A stretch of DNA of 64,000 bases from Janibacter indicus (GCF_900176385.1 NZ_FWXN01000001.1:62001-126000); one strand, 5' to 3'; shown: positions 39,883-50,004, counted from the stretch's first letter. The notes: generated from the letters alone by a model not told the origin. Translations and numbers: made by a program.

Positions 39883-40239
39883 ATGAGCGCAACGACCGCG
39901 CTGTCGCCCGTGGGTGGCGCAGGGACCACCCGCGTCCGAGTCCACGTGCCCTTCGACCTGCGGCACAGCGCAGACCTGCGGCAGGAGCTGGTCACCGCCG
40001 TGCGCGAAGGGGGTGACCTGGTCCTCGTGGACATCTCCGAGTCGACCGTGGTGGACCAGGTCGGCTTCGCGACGCTCGTCGCGGCGCATGCGCGCGCGGC
40101 GCGTGCCGGACGTCGCCTGCGCTACGTCGGGGCCGACGAGCGGACCACGCGCCTGCTGCGTCGGGCCGGGCTGGTGCGCCTCCTGCACGAGACGCCGTCG
40201 CCGGCCCTCGCGCTGCGCCGCCGCACCGTCGCGGTCTGA
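39883..40239 (+). CDS. STAS-domain protein without the phosphorylatable serine
   Basis: A 118-residue STAS (anti-sigma-factor antagonist type) protein. The core reads VRVHVPFDLRHSADLR, LVLVDISESTVVDQVGFATL and RRLRYVGADERTTRLLRRAG. In SpoIIAA/RsbV the loop after the second strand is D-S-[ST]-G with the Ser phosphorylated by a kinase; here it is D-Q-V-G, so this control point is absent. GGGGAAAGCAGG precedes the ATG. Upstream, GTTT (39826) and GGGTGA (39843) are loosely like stress-sigma promoter elements, but the 13-base spacing is short. It may be a scaffold or an always-active antagonist. Confidence 0.8.
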   Translation: MSATTALSPVGGAGTTRVRVHVPFDLRHSADLRQELVTAVREGGDLVLVDISESTVVDQVGFATLVAAHARAARAGRRLRYVGADERTTRLLRRAGLVRLLHETPSPALALRRRTVAV

Positions 40240-40447
40240 GCGCGCGCGGCCGCGCCGCCGCACCTAGACTCCCGGCGTCGAGACGGCGGGAGGACTGCAC
40301 GGTGACGAGCGAGACGGCGGGGCGCTACCCATGGCGCTGGTCACCGACCGCATCGGGTGACGTCGGCCCCCTTCGCCTGCGGGGTGGGGCGCCCGGGTGT
40401 GGCGTCATTCACCGCGGACAGGCCTACGCCACGCCGGGGCGCGCGGG

Positions 40448-40453
40448 TACCTT
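40448..40453 (+). promoter_or_regulatory. -10 element seven bases before the mutase start
   Basis: TACCTT is separated by seven bases from the ATG at 40461. A second -10-like TAGACT at 40264-40269 lies before a GTG (40302) with a good GGGAGGA site. The gap 40240-40460 otherwise holds one CCCCTTCG motif and nothing recognisable. Confidence 0.45.
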
Positions 40454-40460
40454 GCCACCT

Positions 40461-42544
<2,084 letters not shown>

Positions 42545-42548
<4 letters not shown>

Positions 42549-42802
42549 GCAGGGCCCGGGTCTCCTGGCTGCACGCGGTCGTCGCGGTCCCCGTCGCGGC
42601 GATCGCCTGGGTCGTCGTCGCCGGTGCGCTGGCGTACACCGGCAGTGACATCGCCTTCTCCGGGCTCGTCGCCTGCGGCGTCGGCGCGGCCATCGGTGCC
42701 GCGCTGCTGCTCGTGCCCCGCCCGGCCGCGCGTGGTCTCGGCCTGGGGACGATCGCGACGATGCTCCCGTGCGCGATCGGGCTGGCGATCAGCCTGATGT
42801 GA
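42545..42802 (+). CDS. Small hydrophobic membrane protein
   Basis: An 85-residue protein whose GTG start overlaps the mutase stop (GTGA). Three hydrophobic stretches (about 10-28, 36-54, 62-84) suggest an integral membrane protein. No domain is recognised. Coupling to the mutase gene may be incidental. Confidence 0.7.
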
Positions 42803-42824
42803 CCCGGCGTGGGGCTAGGGTCGA

Positions 42825-43145
42825 GTGGTGGCCCTGCACTGCCCGGCGACCCTGCTCGTCGCCACCCCACCCCGCGGAGCGAAGGGAGTGGCCTCCCTCG
42901 TCGACGCCCTCGCGGGCGCGCGGGTGCTCGCTGTCGTGCGACCACCCGACCTGGCGGTAGGGGAGGAGCTGGCGCAGCGGCTCGGCGCGCCGCTGGAGAA
43001 CGAGGAGGGACTCGCGGCCGGCGCGGCCCCGCCGGCCACGCTCGGTGCCATCGCCGACCTGCACCGCGGCGAGACCGTGCTCGTGCTGGCCAGACCACCC
43101 GGCGAGGTGACGGGCGCCCCCTTCGTCCGGCTGGAGCTGGACTGA
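42825..43145 (+). CDS. Short uncharacterised protein with faint histidine-phosphatase flavour
   Basis: A 106-residue protein. Segments such as SLVDALAGARVLAVVRPPDL and DLHRGETVLVLARPPGEV recall the layout of phosphoglycerate-mutase-like phosphatases (the GETVLVVSHG strand), but the catalytic RHG motif and the second His are missing, so any such fold would be inactive. TAGGGT (42816-42821) lies six bases before the second GTG (42828), which may be the true, leaderless start. It ends five bases from the convergent nucS gene. Confidence 0.6.
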   Translation: MVALHCPATLLVATPPRGAKGVASLVDALAGARVLAVVRPPDLAVGEELAQRLGAPLENEEGLAAGAAPPATLGAIADLHRGETVLVLARPPGEVTGAPFVRLELD

Positions 43146-43150
43146 ACCGG

Positions 43151-43846
43151 TCAGAAGAGGCGGTGCATGCTCGTGTCGATGCCCTTGAGCTCGTCGTAGT
43201 CGAGGGTGACGCAGCGGATGCCGCGGTCCTCGGCCAGGGTGCGCGCCTGCGGCTTGATGACCTGGGCGGCGAATACACCGGTGACCGGGCGCAGGGCCGG
43301 GTCGCGGTTCATCAGCTCGAGGTAGCGGGTCAGCTGCTCGACACCGTCGATCTCGCCGCGGCGCTTGATCTCGACGGCGACGGAGACGCCCTGGGCGTCC
43401 CTGGCGAGGATGTCGACCGGGCCGATGGCCGTCATGTACTCGCGGCGCACGAGCGTGTAGCCCTCGCCGAGGGTCTCGATGTGCTCGGCGAGCAGCTTTT
43501 GCAGGTGAGCCTCGACACCGTCCTTGACCAGGCCGGGGTCGACGCCGAGGTCGTGGGCGGAGTCGTGGTGCACCTCGTGGAGCTTGACCCGCAGGCGGTC
43601 CTCGGTCTTGGCGTGCTGGACGACCCAGACCGACTCGACCCCCTCGGCGGCCTCGGTCTCGTCGGGCTCGACCTCGGCCATGGAGCACGGCGGGGCCATC
43701 CAGTTGAGCGGCTTGTAGGAGCCGCCGTCGCTGTGGACGAGGACCGATCCGTCGGCCTTGACCATGAGCAGGCGGGTCGCCAGGGGCAGGTGGGCGTTGA
43801 GCCGCCCCTCGTAGTCGACACTGCACGTCGCAATCACCACTCGCAC
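43151..43846 (-). CDS. nucS: Endonuclease NucS/EndoMS (mismatch repair)
   Basis: A 231-residue mismatch-specific endonuclease that provides canonical-like mismatch repair in Actinobacteria, which lack MutS/MutL. The N-terminal dimerisation domain opens with [16 protein letters not shown]; the C-terminal RecB-like nuclease has the catalytic GPVDILARD and [17 protein letters not shown] (Asp...Glu-x-Lys). The C-terminus HRLF resembles the beta-clamp-interacting tail of other NucS proteins. The start GTG at 43846 has no ribosome site; TAGGGT (minus strand, 43854-43859) lies seven bases upstream, fitting a leaderless message. Confidence 0.96.
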   Translation of the reverse strand: MRVVIATCSVDYEGRLNAHLPLATRLLMVKADGSVLVHSDGGSYKPLNWMAPPCSMAEVEPDETEAAEGVESVWVVQHAKTEDRLRVKLHEVHHDSAHDLGVDPGLVKDGVEAHLQKLLAEHIETLGEGYTLVRREYMTAIGPVDILARDAQGVSVAVEIKRRGEIDGVEQLTRYLELMNRDPALRPVTGVFAAQVIKPQARTLAEDRGIRCVTLDYDELKGIDTSMHRLF

Positions 43847-43853
43847 CCCGCAG

Positions 43854-43859
43854 ACCCTA
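43854..43859 (-). promoter_or_regulatory. -10 element seven bases before nucS
   Basis: Minus-strand TAGGGT, spaced seven bases from the GTG start of nucS. Confidence 0.5.
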
Positions 43860-43941
43860 CGCGCACCACGGGTTCGCGCGTGATCGACCCTGTGCGGACC
43901 GTCACGCCGCGAACCCCTACCCGGGGGGTCAGGTGGACTGC

Positions 43942-43947
43942 GATAGT
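43942..43947 (+). promoter_or_regulatory. -10 element seven bases before the 3-hydroxyacyl-CoA dehydrogenase
   Basis: GATAGT, spaced seven bases from the ATG at 43955. The divergent nucS -10 lies 83 bases away. Confidence 0.5.
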
Positions 43948-43954
43948 GCTCGTC

Positions 43955-45163
43955 ATGTCAGACTCCCGCGCCCTTGCAGACGCCCTTGTCTTCCCGTACC
44001 TGAACCACGCCGCCTCGATGTTCGACGAGCAGTACGCCTCGCGTGAGGACCTCGACAACGGCATGCGCTTCGGCTGCGGCCTGCCCAAGGGGCCGCTCAC
44101 CGTCATCGACGAGCTCGGCCTCGAGACCGTCCGCGACGCGCTCGCCGCGCGCTTCGAGCAGACGGGCGACCCGCGTCACCAGCCCAGCGCCGCCATCGAG
44201 CGACTCATCGCCGAGGGGCGCACCGGCAAGGCGGCCGGCAAGGGCTTCTACACCTACGAGGGTGACGAGGTCGTCGCCGACGAGCTGACCCCGGCCGCGA
44301 CCGGGCAGGGCGCCGCCCGCCCGGTCAAGACGGTCGGCGTCGTCGGCTCCGGCACCATGGCCAGCGGCATCGTCGAGGTCTTCGCGGCCAACGGCTTCCC
44401 CGTGACCTACATCGCGCGCACCCAGGACAAGGTCGACGCCGTCGCCGCCAAGATCGCCAAGAACCTCGCCCGCCAGGTCGACAAGGGTCGGCTCGAGCAG
44501 GGCGACGCCGACGCGATCCTCGGCCGCCTCACCGGCGCGACCGAGCGCGAGGCCCTCGGTGACGTCGACATCGTCGTCGAGGCCATCGCCGAGGAGATCG
44601 GCATCAAGAACCAGCTCTTCGCCGACCTCGACCGCATCTGCAAGCCCGGGGCCGTCCTCGCGACGACGACCTCCTCGCTGTCCATCGCCGACCTCGCCGC
44701 CCAGACGAAGCGCCCCCAGGACGTCGTCGGCATGCACTTCTTCAACCCCGCGCCGGTGATGAAGCTCGTCGAGGTCATCAACCACCCGACGACCGGTCAG
44801 GACGTGCTCGACACGGTCCTCGACCTGTGCCGCAGCACCCGCAAGGTCGCCGTCAGCTGCGCCGACCGCGCCGGTTTCATCGTCAACGCGCTGCTCTTCC
44901 CCTACCTCAACGACGCCATCAAGGCGCACGAGGAGGGCGCAGAGATCGACACGGTCGACGGAGCGATCACCGAGCACTACGGCTACCCGATGGGGCCCTT
45001 CGCCCTGCTCGACGTCGTCGGCAACGACGTCGCCGTGGCGATCGAGGAGGAGCTCCTCGCGGAGTTCGAGCACGAGTCGCTCACCCCGGCCCGGCTGCTG
45101 CGCGAGGTCGTCGCCGCCGGCAAGCTCGGCCGCAAGACCGGTGAGGGCTTCCGCACCTACTGA
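43955..45163 (+). CDS. 3-hydroxyacyl-CoA (3-hydroxybutyryl-CoA) dehydrogenase with an extra N-terminal 3HCDH half-domain
   Basis: A 402-residue NAD(P)-dependent dehydrogenase. Residues about 110-290 are the Rossmann domain ([21 protein letters not shown]), and 290-402 the C-terminal 3HCDH domain ([29 protein letters not shown]). Before these, residues about 8-102 repeat the C-terminal domain: [32 protein letters not shown] and [13 protein letters not shown] mirror the later [15 protein letters not shown] and [11 protein letters not shown]. The protein is thus a truncated duplicate plus a full enzyme. It likely reduces acetoacetyl-CoA in the ethylmalonyl-CoA pathway or works in beta-oxidation. 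Confidence 0.9.
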   Translation: MSDSRALADALVFPYLNHAASMFDEQYASREDLDNGMRFGCGLPKGPLTVIDELGLETVRDALAARFEQTGDPRHQPSAAIERLIAEGRTGKAAGKGFYTYEGDEVVADELTPAATGQGAARPVKTVGVVGSGTMASGIVEVFAANGFPVTYIARTQDKVDAVAAKIAKNLARQVDKGRLEQGDADAILGRLTGATEREALGDVDIVVEAIAEEIGIKNQLFADLDRICKPGAVLATTTSSLSIADLAAQTKRPQDVVGMHFFNPAPVMKLVEVINHPTTGQDVLDTVLDLCRSTRKVAVSCADRAGFIVNALLFPYLNDAIKAHEEGAEIDTVDGAITEHYGYPMGPFALLDVVGNDVAVAIEEELLAEFEHESLTPARLLREVVAAGKLGRKTGEGFRTY

Positions 45164-45176
45164 TCGCCGCGCACGA

Positions 45177-45213
45177 CCACGGCCCCGGATCTCCCTTCGG
45201 TCCGGGGCCGTGG
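45177..45213 (+). terminator. Hairpin terminator after the dehydrogenase
   Basis: CCACGGCCCCGGA (45177-45189) pairs perfectly with TCCGGGGCCGTGG (45201-45213), 13 bases after the stop codon. Confidence 0.75.
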
Positions 45214-45214
45214 T

Positions 45215-45305
45215 GTGTCGCGCGGCAGTTCAGCGATACGAATCGGCGTGCCCCCGGATTCGCGGGGATAGCTCGGGCGGGCTGTGACGAACTGCCGCGT
45301 GACAC
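45215..45305. repeat. 91-bp element bounded by 17-base inverted arms
   Basis: The arm at 45215-45231 (GTGTCGCGCGGCAGTTC) and the arm at 45289-45305 (GAACTGCCGCGTGACAC) are complementary at 16 of 17 positions. The 57-base interior has its own CGAATC/GATTCG pair. It lies between two genes and resembles in design the TTGGTGTCAC elements at 13603 and 49841. No other gene is seen in 45164-45379. Confidence 0.5.
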
Positions 45306-45379
45306 GCGGCGGTCCGTGCGAGGGGTGGTGCGCAGAAGCGCGGTGCATCGTGCATCGCCACGTTTGCCAGACTGGAGTC

Positions 45380-45664
45380 ATGCCCCGCAGCAACCGCCGT
45401 CGCCGTGACGAGCACCGACCGCTCGCGCTGGGCCGGGCACCGCAGACGCGGGAGACGTGGATGGGCCGCGCGTGGATCGTGCGGCGGCTCGCCGGGCAGA
45501 CCTCCGAGCGCACCTACACGTGCCCCGGGTGCACGCACGAGATCCGACCGGGGACGCCCCACGTCGTCGTCTGGCCCGACGACGGGCTCGGGGGAGCGGA
45601 CGACCGACGGCACTGGCACTCGCGCTGCTGGCAGGCGCGCGACCAAGGGCGCTACGGACGCTGA
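45380..45664 (+). CDS. Small zinc-finger-like protein
   Basis: A 94-residue basic protein. The core YTCPGCTHEIRPGTPHVVVW and DDRRHWHSRCWQARDQ holds a CxxC pair and a His/Cys cluster suited to one zinc ion. Homologues are common in Actinobacteria and are often mislabelled as ATP/GTP-binding; I see no P-loop. The ATG at 45380 is preceded by GGAG, and CAGACT (45368-45373) could be a -10 six bases upstream. Role unknown, possibly nucleic-acid binding. Confidence 0.8.
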   Translation: MPRSNRRRRDEHRPLALGRAPQTRETWMGRAWIVRRLAGQTSERTYTCPGCTHEIRPGTPHVVVWPDDGLGGADDRRHWHSRCWQARDQGRYGR

Positions 45665-45720
45665 GGGGGCTGGCCCGCTCGGGCCGCCCCGTCGATCCGC
45701 GGGCCGAGAAGTCCTGACAT

Positions 45721-45797
45721 GGCCGGGATATCTGCTCCGGGCCGTGCAATTGCGCGGTCATCAGCGGATTTCCCGGCCAGCACCGGATATCCCGGCC
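45721..45797. repeat. Inverted repeat GGCCGGGATATC ... GATATCCCGGCC
   Basis: Twelve bases at 45721-45732 are perfectly complementary to 45786-45797, with a further TTTCCCGGCC copy at 45769-45778 between them. It is part of the 254-base, gene-free control region ahead of the ABC exporter. Confidence 0.6.
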
Positions 45798-45807
45798 TGA
45801 CCCTTCG

Positions 45808-45880
45808 AGACGGCCGCGGGCGGCCTCCTCAAGGACCGACAGCAAGACGGCCGCGGGCGGCCTCCTCTGGACCGAAAAGA
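45808..45880. repeat. Two tandem copies of a 37-bp repeat
   Basis: The unit starting AGACGGCCGCGGGCGGCC occurs at 45808-45844 and again at 45845-45880, identical over its first 23 bases and again at GGACCGA. Each copy has an internal GGCCGC/GCGGCC palindrome. The array ends two bases before the promoter of the ABC exporter. Confidence 0.75.
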
Positions 45881-45882
45881 TG

Positions 45883-45911
45883 TTGGTGCACTACCTGCAC
45901 GGTGCAACAAT
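45883..45911 (+). promoter_or_regulatory. Promoter with overlapping operator for the ABC exporter
   Basis: TTGGTG (45883-45888) and AACAAT (45906-45911), 17 bases apart, form a promoter; the GTG start at 45918 follows only six bases after the -10, so the transcript should be leaderless. The same bases contain an inverted repeat, TTGGTGCAC (45883-45891) against GTGCAACAA (45902-45910), matching at eight of nine positions. A MarR- or TetR-like repressor could sit exactly across -35 to -10. No such regulator gene is adjacent. Confidence 0.6.
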
Positions 45912-45917
45912 CGACCG

Positions 45918-47651
45918 GTGCTCATCAGCCTCGTGCGCCGCCACCTGAGCGGCACGGGCGGCCGGGTTCTGCTGCTCCTCGTCCTGCAGCTCGCCGCGAC
46001 CCTCGCCTCCCTCTACCTGCCCAGCCTCAACGGCGAGATCATCGACAACGGTGTGGCGACCGGCGACACCGGCTACATCGTGCGCCACGGCGGCGTCATG
46101 CTCGCCGTCTCCGTCGTCCAGATCGTCGCGACCATCGCCGCGACGTGGATCGGCGCCGGCCTGTCGGCGACGATGGCCGCGCGGCTGCGCGCGGCCGTCT
46201 TCTCGCGGGTGGGCAGCTTCAGCGCCCAGGAGGTCGCCCGCTTCGGTGCGCCGACGCTCATCTCGCGCACCACCAATGACGTCACCCAGGTGCAGACGGT
46301 CACCAACATGGCGCTGACGATGATGGTCACCGCGCCGATGATGATGATCGGCGGCGTGATCATGGCCCTGCGCGAGGACATCGGTCTCAGCTGGCTCGTC
46401 GCGGTCGCGGTGCCGCTGCTCGCCGTGTCGGTGGGTCTGGTGATCCGGGCGATGATCCCCAACTTCCGCCGCATGCAGACGAGCGTCGACACCGTCAACC
46501 GGATCCTGCGCGAGCAGATCACCGGCGTGCGGGTGGTGCGTGCCTTCGTGCGCGAAGGGAGCGAACGCGAGCGCTTCGAGGTGGCCAACACCGAGTACAC
46601 GGCCTCCGCGGTCGCCGTGGGCCGCCTCATGTCGCTCGCCTTCCCGATCGTCATGCTGATCCTCAACCTCTCGACCGTCGCCGTCCTGTGGTTCGGTGCG
46701 CACCGGATCGAGAGCGGGCAGATGCAGATCGGTGCCCTCACCGCCTTCATGACCTATCTCATGCAGATCCTCATGTCGGTGATGATGGCGACCTTCATGT
46801 CGATGATGCTGCCGCGGGCTGCCGTCTCCGCCGGGCGCATCGACGAGGTGCTGTCGACCGAGTCGAGCGTCGTCCCGCCGAGCGAGCCCCGGCCGATGGT
46901 CGAGCAGCGACCCTCCGTCGTCCTCGAGGGCGTGGAGTTCTCCTACCCGGGTGCCGACTCGCCCGTGCTGTGCGACGTGGACCTGCGGGCCGAGCCCGGC
47001 CGCACGACGGCGATCATCGGGTCGACGGGCGCCGGCAAGACGACGCTGCTCGACCTCGTGCCCCGACTGCACGACGTCACGGGCGGGCGGGTCCTCGTCG
47101 GTGGGGTCGACGTGCGTGAGCAGGACCCGGCCCTGCTGTGGTCGAGCATCGCGGTCGTCCCGCAGAAGGCCTTCCTCTTCAGCGGGACCATCGCCTCCAA
47201 CCTGCGCCAGGCCAAGCCCGACGCGAGCGACGACGAGCTGTGGGAGGCGCTGGGCGTGGCGCAGGCCGAGGACTTCGTCCGGGTTCTCGACGGAGGTCTC
47301 GAGGCACCCGTCGCCCAGGGCGGCACCAACCTCTCCGGCGGGCAGCGTCAGCGCCTGTCCATCGCCCGCGCCATCGTGCGGCGGCCGGCGATCTATCTCC
47401 TCGACGACTCCTTCTCGGCGCTCGACCTGACGACCGATGCCAGGCTGCGCGCCGCCCTTCGTCCCGTCGTCACCGACAGCGTCGTCATCGTCGTCGCCCA
47501 ACGCGTCTCGTCGATCGTCGACGCCGACCACATCGTCGTCCTCGACGACGGCCGGGTCGTCGGCGACGGCACCCACGACGAGCTCCTCGCGAGCTGCCCG
47601 ACCTATGTCGAGATCGTCGAGTCCCAGGCTTCGCGGGAGGAGGCCGCATGA
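45918..47651 (+). CDS. Heterodimeric ABC exporter, half A (degenerate Walker B)
   Basis: A 577-residue type IV ABC exporter half-transporter: six membrane helices (about 1-315) followed by an NBD. Walker A STGAGKTTLL and signature LSGGQRQRL are normal. However, the Walker B end is YLLDDSFSALD, with Asp in place of the catalytic Glu, and the switch His is replaced by Gln (VVAQRVSSI). These are the marks of the half that forms a non-hydrolysing site with its partner, as in TM287/288, LmrCD and BmrCD. The GTG start is leaderless-like. It overlaps half B by ATGA. Substrates of such pairs are often drugs or lipids. Confidence 0.93.
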   Translation: MLISLVRRHLSGTGGRVLLLLVLQLAATLASLYLPSLNGEIIDNGVATGDTGYIVRHGGVMLAVSVVQIVATIAATWIGAGLSATMAARLRAAVFSRVGSFSAQEVARFGAPTLISRTTNDVTQVQTVTNMALTMMVTAPMMMIGGVIMALREDIGLSWLVAVAVPLLAVSVGLVIRAMIPNFRRMQTSVDTVNRILREQITGVRVVRAFVREGSERERFEVANTEYTASAVAVGRLMSLAFPIVMLILNLSTVAVLWFGAHRIESGQMQIGALTAFMTYLMQILMSVMMATFMSMMLPRAAVSAGRIDEVLSTESSVVPPSEPRPMVEQRPSVVLEGVEFSYPGADSPVLCDVDLRAEPGRTTAIIGSTGAGKTTLLDLVPRLHDVTGGRVLVGGVDVREQDPALLWSSIAVVPQKAFLFSGTIASNLRQAKPDASDDELWEALGVAQAEDFVRVLDGGLEAPVAQGGTNLSGGQRQRLSIARAIVRRPAIYLLDDSFSALDLTTDARLRAALRPVVTDSVVIVVAQRVSSIVDADHIVVLDDGRVVGDGTHDELLASCPTYVEIVESQASREEAA

Positions 47652-49654
47652 GCGCGAGCGAAGTTCCCACCGCGGAGGAGAAGGCGGCCCAGGCCCGAAG
47701 GGGGCCGGGCGCCGCCGCGCGTCGCGGACCGATGCAGATGGGCACGCCGGGGGAGAAGTCGAAGAACTTCCTCCCTTCGGCCCAGCGCCTGCTCGGCCGG
47801 CTGCGCCCGCAGCGCTCCCGCGTGCTCACGGCGATCGTCCTGACCGTCGTCTCCGTCGGGCTGAGCGCGGTCGGTCCACTCGTGCTCGCCCGGGCGACCG
47901 ACCGGATCTTCGCCGGGTGGATCGGCGCGGAGCTGCCCGCCGGCGTCCCCCTCGACACGATCGTCGAGCAGCTGCGGGCGAAGGGGGAGGACCGCCAGGC
48001 CGACATGCTCGCGGCCATGCCGCACCTCGTCCCGGGGCAGGGCATGGACTTCGGGGCCATCGGTCACATCCTGCTGCTCGCGCTCGGGCTCTACGTCGTC
48101 GCCGCGGTGCTGTCGTGGCTGCATGGGCGGGTCATCGTCCACGCGGTCAACCGGGTCGTCTTCGACCTGCGCGCCGAGGTCGAGGCCAAGCTGCACCGGC
48201 TGCCGCTGCCGTACTTCGACAAGCAGCCGCGCGGCGAAGTGCTCAGCCGGGTGACCAACGACATCGACAACGTCGCGCAGTCGCTGCAGCAGACCCTCAG
48301 CCAGCTGCTGACGAGCCTCATCACGGTCGTCGCGATGGTCGCGATGATGGTGTGGATCTCCCCGCTGCTCTCGCTCATCGCCCTCGTGACGATCCCGATC
48401 TCGATCGTGCTCACCGGCGCGATCGGCAAGCGCAGCCAGCGGCACTTCATCCAGCAGTGGACGTCCACCGGAGAGCTCAGCTCGGTCATCGAGGAGACGT
48501 ACACGGGCCACTCGCTCGTCAAGGTCTACGGGCGGCAGGAGGAGGTCGACGCGGCCTTCGCCGAGCGCAACGAGCAGCTGCGGTCGGCGGGCTTCGGCGC
48601 GCAGTTCGTCAGCGGCATCATCATGCCGGCGATGATGTTCGTCGGGAACCTCAACTATGTCGTCATCGCCGTCGTCGGTGGCCTGCGGGTCGCCTCCGGC
48701 ACGATGACCCTCGGTGACGTGCAGGCCTTCATCCAGTACTCGCGGCAGTTCACCCAGCCGCTCACCCAGGTCGCGTCGATGGCCAACCTCATGCAGTCGG
48801 GGGTGGCGTCGGCCGAGCGGGTCTTCGAGGTGCTCGACGCGCCGGAGCAGGTCGAGGACCCGGAGGTGCCGGCCGCCCGAGGCGACGGGCACGGGCGGGT
48901 CGCCTTCGAGGACGTCTCCTTCAGCTACGACCCGGCGAAGCCGCTCATCGAGGGCCTCGACCTCGTCGTCGAGCCGGGCCAGACCGTCGCGATCGTCGGG
49001 CCGACCGGTGCCGGCAAGACGACGCTGGTCAACCTCACCATGCGCTTCTACGAGCTCGACTCCGGGCGGATCACCATCGACGGCGTCGACATCACGACCA
49101 TGTCGCGCGCCGAGCTGCGCTCGCGCACCGGCATGGTCCTGCAGGACACGTGGCTCTTCAGCGGGACGATCGGCGACAACATCGCCTACGGGCGGCCGGG
49201 CGCGACCCGCGAGCAGGTGCGGGCCGCCGCGGAGGCGACTTACGTCGACCGCTTCGTGCACTCGCTGCCCGACGGCTACGACACCCACCTCGACGACGAG
49301 GGCGGCAACATCTCCGCCGGGGAGAAGCAGCTGCTGACGATCGCGCGCGCCTTCCTCGCCGACCCGAGCCTGCTGATCCTCGACGAGGCGACGAGCTCGG
49401 TCGACACCCGTACGGAGCGCCTCGTGCAGCAGGCGATGGCCGCGCTGCGCGGCGACCGGACGAGCTTCGTCATCGCGCACCGGCTCTCGACCATCCGCGA
49501 CGCGGATCTCATCGTCGTCATGGAGGACGGGCACATCGCCGAGCAGGGCACGCACGAGAGCCTGCTCGCGGCCGAGGGCGCCTACGCCCGCCTCTACCGC
49601 AGCCAGTTCGCCGCCGCCGTGACGGAGCTGGACACCGCGGTCAGCCTCGCCTGA
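47648..49654 (+). CDS. Heterodimeric ABC exporter, half B (degenerate signature)
   Basis: A 668-residue half-transporter. A charged N-terminal extension of about 50 residues precedes six membrane helices. A long loop between TM1 and TM2 (about residues 95-140, GVPLDTIVEQLRAKGEDRQA) faces outward and is longer than in half A. The NBD has Walker A PTGAGKTTL, the altered signature ISAGEKQLLT, Walker B LLILDEATSSVD with catalytic Glu, and switch His in IAHRLSTI. The altered signature pairs in space with half A's altered Walker B, so exactly one of the two ATP sites is intact. Confidence 0.93.
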   Translation: MSASEVPTAEEKAAQARRGPGAAARRGPMQMGTPGEKSKNFLPSAQRLLGRLRPQRSRVLTAIVLTVVSVGLSAVGPLVLARATDRIFAGWIGAELPAGVPLDTIVEQLRAKGEDRQADMLAAMPHLVPGQGMDFGAIGHILLLALGLYVVAAVLSWLHGRVIVHAVNRVVFDLRAEVEAKLHRLPLPYFDKQPRGEVLSRVTNDIDNVAQSLQQTLSQLLTSLITVVAMVAMMVWISPLLSLIALVTIPISIVLTGAIGKRSQRHFIQQWTSTGELSSVIEETYTGHSLVKVYGRQEEVDAAFAERNEQLRSAGFGAQFVSGIIMPAMMFVGNLNYVVIAVVGGLRVASGTMTLGDVQAFIQYSRQFTQPLTQVASMANLMQSGVASAERVFEVLDAPEQVEDPEVPAARGDGHGRVAFEDVSFSYDPAKPLIEGLDLVVEPGQTVAIVGPTGAGKTTLVNLTMRFYELDSGRITIDGVDITTMSRAELRSRTGMVLQDTWLFSGTIGDNIAYGRPGATREQVRAAAEATYVDRFVHSLPDGYDTHLDDEGGNISAGEKQLLTIARAFLADPSLLILDEATSSVDTRTERLVQQAMAALRGDRTSFVIAHRLSTIRDADLIVVMEDGHIAEQGTHESLLAAEGAYARLYRSQFAAAVTELDTAVSLA

Positions 49655-49840
49655 GGGGTGCCGCGCAGCCGTCCCACTTCGTCCGGAGTGGGCGCTCCCG
49701 GAGAGGGGGTGGGCGCGCTGCCGACGTCCTTCGTGATCCCGTGGTCCGGTTGTCGTTCACGACGTCGGCATGACGCTGCGCCGACCCTCCTCGCCGTCCG
49801 CTCCCTTCGCTGCGGGCCATCTCAACCGAGCCCGGTGGCA

Positions 49841-49905
49841 TTGGTGTCACCTGGTTGCCCCTCTCGCGTCAGCCGGGTGACCACAACGCCACCAGGTGAC
49901 ACCAA
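49841..49905. repeat. Dispersed inverted repeat, copy 2 (TTGGTGTCAC family)
   Basis: TTGGTGTCACCTGGT (49841-49855) is perfectly complementary to 49891-49905. The left arm and the following TGCCC match the copy at 13605 nearly base for base. The rest of the gene-free stretch 49655-50004 holds three CGAAGGGG-type motifs and the terminator below. Confidence 0.65.
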
Positions 49906-49947
49906 CGACGCCGAGCACGCCCCCTTCGTCCGCAGGCTCCACACATG

Positions 49948-49989
49948 ACGAAGGGGGCCGCACCGGTGATCCGGTGCAGCCCCCTTCGT
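49948..49989 (-). terminator. Terminator of the crotonyl-CoA carboxylase/reductase gene
   Basis: Bases 49948-49966 pair with 49971-49989 around a TGAT loop, with one mismatch; both arms carry the CGAAGGGGG motif. It lies 16 bases beyond the stop of the leftward gene. Confidence 0.8.
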
Positions 49990-50004
49990 GTGGTGCTGGT
50001 GCGG

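Noticed and set aside
45721-45917. An insertion sequence or attachment site upstream of the ABC exporter
   Set aside because: No transposase or integrase frame, tRNA end or target duplication was found; only short repeats are present.
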